Source: an uncultured Sanguibacteroides sp. (lineage in GTDB: Bacteria; Bacteroidota; Bacteroidia; Bacteroidales; Marinifilaceae). From it: a stretch of DNA of 64,000 nt. The position numbers were made by a program, and so were the translations under genes. Below, piece by piece: positions 63,445-64,000 of this stretch (positions are counted from its first letter, which is position 1; the number at the start of each line of letters is the position of its first letter). Where the stretch lies: positions 109,432-173,431 of the forward strand of contig NZ_UQRQ01000007.1 in assembly GCF_900543425.1 (NCBI RefSeq). Reading direction: 5' to 3'. The notes beneath the pieces are model-generated. The model ran no database searches and was not told the DNA's origin. It saw nothing but the letters and a program-made list of their open reading frames with translations.

Positions 63445-64000
63445 ATATCCATTACTCCGGTACATTTTCAAAACTCCAAACACTACCGCACGTTCGTTTA
63501 TTCACGTTATGGATTTTCGCAAAAGAACCTCCAAAAACCCCATACAAGAGTATCACAAGACAAGCTGGCAATACACTTGCCTATTCCCATCCACCTGTTC
63601 CCAATGTTAATAACTGAACCCTATATTTCTATCATTCCCTAAGAATAGTAGTAGCCCTTTTACCTGTTTCTCTTGCTGTAAACCACTCCCATAAACAGTC
63701 ATACGGTGGGCGGTCATTGTTTTTGTTTCAATAGGCAAAGGTATTTCCGTGTTCTTCACGACTTTGCAAGGTCGAACCGTTCCGGTTTGGCAAAAAAATC
63801 TTCCCTGCGCCCGCCAGGTGCAAGGTATTTTTTGCCCCAAACCCTGCAAAGTCTAAACACTACCCTTTTACGCCTATGTGAAACGAAAACGACCGACCCG
63901 AAGACGCATAAAAAAAAGTCGGATTTACGGGAAACAGGAAAAAAGTTCAGTGAAACTTCAACTCCCTCACCTCTCAAATCCGCATAAAATTAAAAACTTA
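63445..64000. other. Mobile-element flank without a supported gene
   Basis: 556 bases to the window edge. Several overlapping short frames exist on both strands (63607-63849, 63706-63987, 63756-63977), but none has family features or a promoter. The composition is more GC-rich than the XRE gene. It may be a noncoding leader or a cut-off element part. Confidence 0.4.

Noticed and set aside
63607..63987. Overlapping 73- to 93-codon frames near the right edge
   Set aside because: They overlap one another on opposite strands, lack promoters and recognisable domains, and cannot be told apart from chance frames.
1..64000. CRISPR array or cas genes
   Set aside because: No regularly spaced direct repeats or Cas-like proteins were seen; the hairpin array at 61315-61493 has irregular units and no spacers.

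Overview
The window looks like a chromosomal segment of an anaerobic member of the Bacteroidota (order Bacteroidales), carrying one accessory island. The evidence is the recurring TAnnTTTG promoter box of this phylum, scarce Shine-Dalgarno sequences, the HU / small basic ribosomal protein / RNase G / ssb / gldE neighbourhood, a TonB receptor with a carboxypeptidase-regulatory-like N-terminus, and an RteC/CTnDOT-type island. An Odoribacteraceae-like gut genus is possible, but that is only an impression.

Core region, 1-52 kb. It opens with an oxygen-detoxifying flavodiiron protein, followed by a long run of minus-strand genes: an RND multidrug efflux operon (adaptor, pump, TolC), CorA, an exonuclease/phosphatase-family protein, an AhpD-like protein, RseP, Dxr, an M23 peptidase and an MscS channel. 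Then come a periplasmic M16 protease, a PIF1-like helicase with an HRDC-like end, DsbD, RNase G, a 29-residue bS22/mS38-like ribosomal protein, HU, SSB and GldE. A PafA-family phosphatase that appears catalytically dead, a TetR-like/Lrp regulator pair, a lipid kinase and UDP-glucose dehydrogenase follow. After these lie a thioester-containing alpha-2-macroglobulin lipoprotein and a His-rich small protein next to a TonB receptor.

Kdp region, 40-50.5 kb. The complete potassium-ATPase locus is unusual in its control. KdpD is split into a stand-alone cytoplasmic sensor half (USP type) and a separate membrane histidine kinase, and the partner regulator is an NtrC-type sigma-54 activator instead of an OmpR-type KdpE. 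A sigma-54-like -24/-12 promoter lies just upstream of the kdp operon. The same 15-bp dyad occurs 80 bp upstream of that promoter and, as an inverted pair, upstream of the sensor operon. The operon begins with two micro-genes, a 31-residue membrane peptide and kdpF.

Accessory island, 52.2-64 kb. It starts at a tRNA-Ser(UGA) whose 3' end is duplicated 139 bp downstream. An integrase N-terminal remnant (frameshifted, truncated) lies at 52.7-53.7 kb and a complementary C-terminal remnant at 62.3 kb. Between them are: a two-gene module whose TIR/deoxyribosyltransferase-like protein ends in SDDLPF, the same residues that end the host SSB; an RteC regulator; an AraC pseudogene with two in-frame stops; an AraC-flanked operon encoding an exported flavin-reductase-like lipoprotein, a PepSY-type membrane protein and an EamA transporter; a short coiled-coil gene preceded by an array of about seven hairpins, several with the same loop; and a truncated ParA. 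An XRE regulator follows. The best candidates for undescribed biology are the SSB-tail module, the hairpin array and the sigma-54/dyad control of Kdp.
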